Under the pieces are notes generated by a model. That model had not been told where the DNA came from. It made no database searches and saw only the letters and a list, made by a program, of their open reading frames with translations. The position numbers and the translations under genes are program-made. Source: CAZFLY01 sp964519995 (GTDB lineage: Bacteria; Planctomycetota; Phycisphaerae; Sedimentisphaerales; Anaerobacaceae). From it: DNA of 27,279 bases. The stretch lies in assembly GCA_964519995.1 (NCBI GenBank), contig CAZFLY010000038.1, forward strand, positions 1-27,279. The letters are read 5' to 3'. Of the stretch, positions 23,611-27,279 are shown piece by piece (the stretch's first letter is position 1; the number at the start of each line of letters is the position of its first letter).

Positions 23611-24543
23611 TCACCAAAACGACTTAATGCAGTTTCTGCAGATTGATATTTTATCCTGTTGAGCTTTTTTATGCAGCAGCCGAATCATTTTATAGGATTC
23701 GCTGGTCCAAATTTCAGAGATAGTTTTATTAATCACATTGCCCAAGTCAACTTTTCCTTCGTAATCCAGACAGCATAGTGCAACCTTCCCATTGGACAGA
23801 ACGGTGAACGTTTGCCATACACGAGAACATGGTTTTCGTATCCCGCTCCGGCACGCTCCGCCGTGACTGGTGCCTGATCTGACTGGGTGATTGACATCTT
23901 TATCTGCCCAGTTGTGCACTTTGCCAAACGAGAAATCATCCACGCAGTTCTCTAAAAGCTGCATGGTCTCGTTTTTATCCGATGTACTGCAGCAAGCAAC
24001 CTTGATCTTCAACGGAGCTTTTTTGCGATTTCTGATACTAACCAATTCTTTGATTTGGCCAACGATAGCGTCAAACTTAAGGGGGACTCGTATCTTCTCA
24101 AACTCCTCTTTAGTAGCTCCATCGAAACTGACCTTGATTTCATCAAGTCCGGCATCAATAAGTTGCTCCACCTTTTCCGTTGTAAGAAGAGAGCCATTTG
24201 AAAATATTGTAATTTTTTTTATGCCCTTTTGTTTCGCGAATCGAATTCGTTCAGGCAGGTTTTTATCGAGTAGCGGCTCACCGAAGTTGTGCAGGTGAAT
24301 ATTTCTGCATCCAAATTCGGCACATTCATCTATTATTCTTCGGTAAAGCTCATCGTCTATATTGCAAGTTGGTCGCTGCATCACCTGGTGGGGACAGATT
24401 ACGCACTTTGCATTGCAGGCATTGGTGGTTTCTATACGGACAGTGTTGGGAAATCTGCCGATCGCAAGATCGAGTGCACTGCCCACGGTTGAGCAGGATA
24501 ACCTTGATAGTGCCGTTCTGTGTCCTTTAGTTTTGCTGATCAC
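23611..24543 (-). CDS. Radical SAM/SPASM-domain protein
   Basis: The protein has 310 residues from a GTG at 24543 with AAAGGG six nt upstream; no ATG occurs before the catalytic motif. The radical SAM cluster motif is TNACNAKCVICPH (C-x3-C-x2-C, about residues 39-46). Next come HLHNFGEPLLDKNLPERIRF and IFSNGSLLT, both typical of the barrel. The C-terminal SPASM region holds further Cys (CSRVWQTFTVLSNGKVALCCLDY and ICRNC) and probably binds one or two auxiliary clusters. Such proteins often modify peptides or act as anaerobic sulfatase maturases. No precursor peptide or sulfatase is seen nearby, so the substrate is unknown. It lies 77 nt upstream of the LptF-like gene on the same strand. Confidence 0.88.
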   Translation of the reverse strand: MISKTKGHRTALSRLSCSTVGSALDLAIGRFPNTVRIETTNACNAKCVICPHQVMQRPTCNIDDELYRRIIDECAEFGCRNIHLHNFGEPLLDKNLPERIRFAKQKGIKKITIFSNGSLLTTEKVEQLIDAGLDEIKVSFDGATKEEFEKIRVPLKFDAIVGQIKELVSIRNRKKAPLKIKVACCSTSDKNETMQLLENCVDDFSFGKVHNWADKDVNHPVRSGTSHGGACRSGIRKPCSRVWQTFTVLSNGKVALCCLDYEGKVDLGNVINKTISEIWTSESYKMIRLLHKKAQQDKISICRNCIKSFW

Positions 24544-24881
24544 CGTCGCCCTTTCTCAGGCTCATCATACTTATGTAACTAACAACGAAGAACTACCCAA
24601 AATGTTCATATTCACTATGTCAAAGGTCAAGTTCTTGGCCTTTAGTGCAATTGTTGTCTAAAGATACTATTCCCTGAATCACTATTTGCAACAAAATTTC
24701 CTAAAGGTAGTTTTTAGGCCTGTTCGGCTGCAAAGATTCAACTAAGTTTCCATTAGAAACAGGTAAAACGAGTGCGATTTGCTGCAAATGGATGTGGCTT
24801 AGTGTTAGTCGTCACAAGAGCAAATGGGACGAGAAAAGCGACCTTTTGTGGTGCAGCAACTGCTCTGTGGTTTTTTTTCAC
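24544..24881. other. Intergenic region of 338 nt with inverted repeats and a possible minus-strand promoter
   Basis: A TATGAT box (24569-24564) and TTCTTC (24592-24587), 17 nt apart on the minus strand, could drive the radical SAM gene. A near-perfect 22-nt palindrome lies at 24622-24643 (AAAGGTCAAG-TT-CTTGGCCTTT), and shorter inverted repeats lie at 24700-24718 and 24777-24789. No gene or known structured RNA could be recognised. A T-run at 24870-24877 lacks a convincing stem. Confidence 0.35.
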
Positions 24882-26327
24882 TTAAGGTATGTTCAATGGG
24901 TCGATATTTTTGATTCTTGCTGTGTAAATCTTGTATGGATATTTTTCCAGAAGTTCTGTTCTGTATTTGGCCAAGACTTTCTCTCTTTTCTCACTCATCA
25001 TATTCCGTTTGACATTGCTATTGATATCACTGGAATATTCTATCGGTTTGCTTGGCTTCTTTTGCAGTATCTTAACAATGCGCCATTTGATCTCATTTTG
25101 ATAAAAACCCTTTATGGGCCCTATGATATCATTTGGCTCACCGTGCCATAAATCATTCCAGAATATGCCCTCACCACCCGGATACGTATTGAAAGGTTCG
25201 GCTTTTGTATCCAAAGAGTAGCTTTGTTTTACCGATTCAAAATCTTTGCCCGCATTAAGTTCATCCTTTGCTTTTTTGGCTGCTTGGTATTCTTTGCACC
25301 ATATTTGATCGATTTCCAATGATTCAGGTTTTGCAAATACCTCTTTATGCTTGTTGAAATAAGCAACAATTTGCTCCTCTGTGGGATCTTTGATATTGTT
25401 GGTCTTTTCTTGCTGGACCTTGGCAAGTAGTCTCCTGTCCTCAAGTTCTCTCACCTTACTTATTAGGTCCTCATCCTTATCGAGCCCCATCAACTTGGAC
25501 TCAGCGACCATAATCGGCATCCTCACAGTTATATCTAACAACCGCTCGACACCGGCGGGGGTGCCCAGGTCTCTGGGGCGTCGCGGCGGCGCCATTTCCA
25601 TTAGAGTATCGAACCAATCTTTCAGGGATATTTCTCCGCCTTCATAAGTTGCCAGAACAATATTTTTCTCTTCCTGAGTTAATTCATTTCTGACCTGACT
25701 AGTGAGTATCCAACTCTGGCTGCGAGGCTGCTTAGGTCTCAGCAGAAGTCTTTGGTGTATACTGGTGGCATCGGAAAAGTTAGCTTTGACCTTTTGAAGG
25801 TTGAACTTCTCAAGCAACTGACTATAGTATTCTTCCAGCAGTGGTAGCGTTTTTTCTTGTTCAAGCAAAACCCGGGCACGTGTTTGGTCCAGCGTGGGGT
25901 CGTCTTTTAGTTTTTGTTTAATTTCTGATTCAGTGACCACCACTTTACTTTGGACTTGCTTCTGCAACAACATGCTGACAAGTCTTCTTTCTCTAAACCG
26001 TCTAATGGAGTTTTTGATCATCTCATCCTCAACAAGGCCGTTCTTACGTGCCTCAATTATCATAGCCCTCTCAGCCATTATTTTCAAAAGCACAGTTTCT
26101 GTATCAACGGGCTCAGTTTGATTTGCTTGCTCGTAGGGATCTGGGCGAAGCTCTTGCATTAGCCTTTGCTCAAGCTCATGCTTAGTAATGATATAGTCAT
26201 CAATCTTGGCGACAATGTTTGCTGGCTCAGCGGAGACTTCGGAAGCTTGCTCATACTTATGGCAGTTGCAAAAAGCTACTGACAGGCATGCCGATAAAAG
26301 GACCAGTTTTCGTGAAGGGTTACTCAT
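24882..26327 (-). CDS. SurA-like periplasmic peptidyl-prolyl isomerase (PpiC/rotamase domain)
   Basis: The protein has 481 residues from the ATG at 26327; GAGGAG lies 10 nt upstream, and a GTG at 26345 is the alternative. The N-terminus is a signal peptide (KLVLLSACLSVAFC) with Cys residues that do not form a clean lipobox. The N-terminal SurA-like helical region (ANIVAKIDDYIITKHELEQRL onwards) is followed by a long charged helical middle and a parvulin-type rotamase domain near residues 315-425 (PTEEQIVAYFNKHKEVFAKPE, then ...FESVKQSYS and GGEGIFWNDLW). It probably helps outer-membrane proteins fold. The gene ends 338 nt before the radical SAM start and follows hisG by 34 nt. Confidence 0.82.
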   Translation of the reverse strand: MSNPSRKLVLLSACLSVAFCNCHKYEQASEVSAEPANIVAKIDDYIITKHELEQRLMQELRPDPYEQANQTEPVDTETVLLKIMAERAMIIEARKNGLVEDEMIKNSIRRFRERRLVSMLLQKQVQSKVVVTESEIKQKLKDDPTLDQTRARVLLEQEKTLPLLEEYYSQLLEKFNLQKVKANFSDATSIHQRLLLRPKQPRSQSWILTSQVRNELTQEEKNIVLATYEGGEISLKDWFDTLMEMAPPRRPRDLGTPAGVERLLDITVRMPIMVAESKLMGLDKDEDLISKVRELEDRRLLAKVQQEKTNNIKDPTEEQIVAYFNKHKEVFAKPESLEIDQIWCKEYQAAKKAKDELNAGKDFESVKQSYSLDTKAEPFNTYPGGEGIFWNDLWHGEPNDIIGPIKGFYQNEIKWRIVKILQKKPSKPIEYSSDINSNVKRNMMSEKREKVLAKYRTELLEKYPYKIYTARIKNIDPLNIP

Positions 26328-26361
26328 CGTATCTATGCTCCTCACGTTTGTAGTAGTTATT

Positions 26362-27237
26362 TTAGCGTATAACCTTATTCAAGGGGTATGTGATTATGCC
26401 AGAAGCGCCGGCTCGTTTTAGAGCAGGTACTAAAGTCCGTTCTATTGTATCATTGATAATCACTTCTATTGCCACGTAATCCGAATCTGCCAGGCTTGAA
26501 ATGGTTGGGCTTTTTTCAGCAGGAAGGATTTTAAGTATAGAGTTCAAGTTGTTCTTTTTTATGTTCATTTTCAAGCCCACCTTGCTGCGAGCTTCGATTG
26601 CTGCATTGAGCAGTATGGAAATATTCTCTATTTTTTCTCGCTTGAATTCGTTCTTCCAGGCTTTTTTGTTCGCAATTAGCCTTGTTGTTGAGGTTATAAC
26701 CGTATCGATAATCCGCAGGTTATTCGCCTGCAGCGATGCACCTGTTTCGGTGAGCTCTACAATTGCATCCACCAGCCCAGCCTTTACTTCAGTAGCACCC
26801 CAGCTAAATTCCACCTTGACTTTGACATTTCTATCGGCGAAGTATCTCCTTGTTACGTTGACCAGTTCTGTCGCAATTATGCCTCCACGGAGGTCTTTTG
26901 GTTTAGCTACACGTGATTCGGCAGGCACAGCCAAAACCCATCTGGTAGGGCTGCTCGTAGCTTTACTGTATGCAAGTTCGCAAACGTCTACTACATCGGA
27001 CCCATTCTCCATTATCCAGTCATAGCCGGTGATGCCGGCGTCGAGAGCTCCATCGGCGACATATTTGCTCATCTCCTGTGCTCGCAACATCGTAAGTCGA
27101 ATCTGCTCATCGTCAATGTGAGGCAGATAGTTCCGCTCAGAGTCCAGAATGTGAAATCCTGCTTTTGTGAAAAGCTCAATCGTTGCCCTCTGCAGACTGC
27201 CGGCGGGAATACCAAGTTTCAGCACCTTTTCTGGCAT
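26362..27237 (-). CDS. hisG: ATP phosphoribosyltransferase HisG, long form
   Basis: HisG catalyses the first step of histidine synthesis, joining ATP and PRPP. The chosen ATG at 27237 gives 291 residues; a TTG at 27261 would add eight. The start KVLKLGIPAGSLQ, the segments AGITGYDWIMENG and IATELVNVTRRYF, and the phosphate-binding VDAIVELTETGASL match HisG. After about residue 215 there is a C-terminal domain (KVGLKMNIKKNNLNSILKILP onwards, ending PLNKVIR) characteristic of the long form, which carries the histidine-feedback site and does not need HisZ. No other his gene is in the window, although the upstream side is cut off at 27279. The SurA-like gene follows at 34 nt. Confidence 0.95.
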   Translation of the reverse strand: MPEKVLKLGIPAGSLQRATIELFTKAGFHILDSERNYLPHIDDEQIRLTMLRAQEMSKYVADGALDAGITGYDWIMENGSDVVDVCELAYSKATSSPTRWVLAVPAESRVAKPKDLRGGIIATELVNVTRRYFADRNVKVKVEFSWGATEVKAGLVDAIVELTETGASLQANNLRIIDTVITSTTRLIANKKAWKNEFKREKIENISILLNAAIEARSKVGLKMNIKKNNLNSILKILPAEKSPTISSLADSDYVAIEVIINDTIERTLVPALKRAGASGIITYPLNKVIR

Positions 27238-27279
27238 GGGTTCGTCTCTCGTCAAATTCAATCAAATCTGCTGTTTATA

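Noticed and set aside
24792..25151. Plus-strand open frame overlapping the end of the SurA-like gene
   Set aside because: It is mostly antisense to the isomerase gene, has no ribosome site and resembles no family I know.

Overview
The window looks like a chromosomal segment of a Gram-negative-type bacterium, most likely a planctomycete of the Phycisphaerae / Sedimentisphaerales kind. This is inferred from the gene mix: an LptF/LptG pair, which implies an outer membrane; a long-form HisG; an APC permease fused to a PTS EIIA domain; a DUF2490 protein in the Pho cluster; and a partial acidic/two-helix protein resembling planctomycete proteins I recall. No rRNA, tRNA, CRISPR array or intact insertion sequence was seen.

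Left part (1-5246): the 3' end of an acidic membrane protein, a roughly 400-nt gap, an exported GH116/GBA2-type glycosidase-like protein whose usual acid/base Asp appears to be Gly, a small nitroreductase, and a convergent exported metallo-beta-lactamase-fold protein with a good minus-strand promoter. Next (5476-8635): an APC permease with a C-terminal EIIA domain, a convergent hairpin, then a LexA/CI-like S24 repressor divergent from a 49-residue basic protein, with palindromes in the shared promoter region. A small accessory stretch (8636-9959) holds a PD-(D/E)XK-like gene cut by an in-frame TAG and a four-helix membrane protein.

The core (10133-20726) is thiamine plus phosphate. A sigma70-like promoter drives a TPP riboswitch with an intrinsic terminator and then thiC. 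thiC overlaps phoB, which abuts phoR. phoR carries an in-frame TGA that separates the sensor/DHp half from the ATPase half. Two Pho-box promoters follow, each made of four TTCATA-like hexamers at exact 11-nt steps and a -10 box at an identical distance. They drive (a) a Na+/Pi cotransporter with a PhoU-like partner and (b) pstS-pstC-pstA-pstB-phoU-DUF2490, whose genes nearly all overlap. This gives a self-contained phosphate-starvation module: sensor, regulator, binding sites, low- and high-affinity uptake, two PhoU-type regulators and a probable outer-membrane protein.

Right part (20764-27237), all on the minus strand: hisG, a SurA-like peptidyl-prolyl isomerase, a radical SAM/SPASM protein, an enlarged LptF-like permease and an LptG-like permease. 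The most useful leads are the matched Pho-box arrays, the two in-frame stop codons, the thiC-phoB coupling behind a TPP riboswitch, the S24 repressor with its small divergent partner, and the altered GH116 active site.
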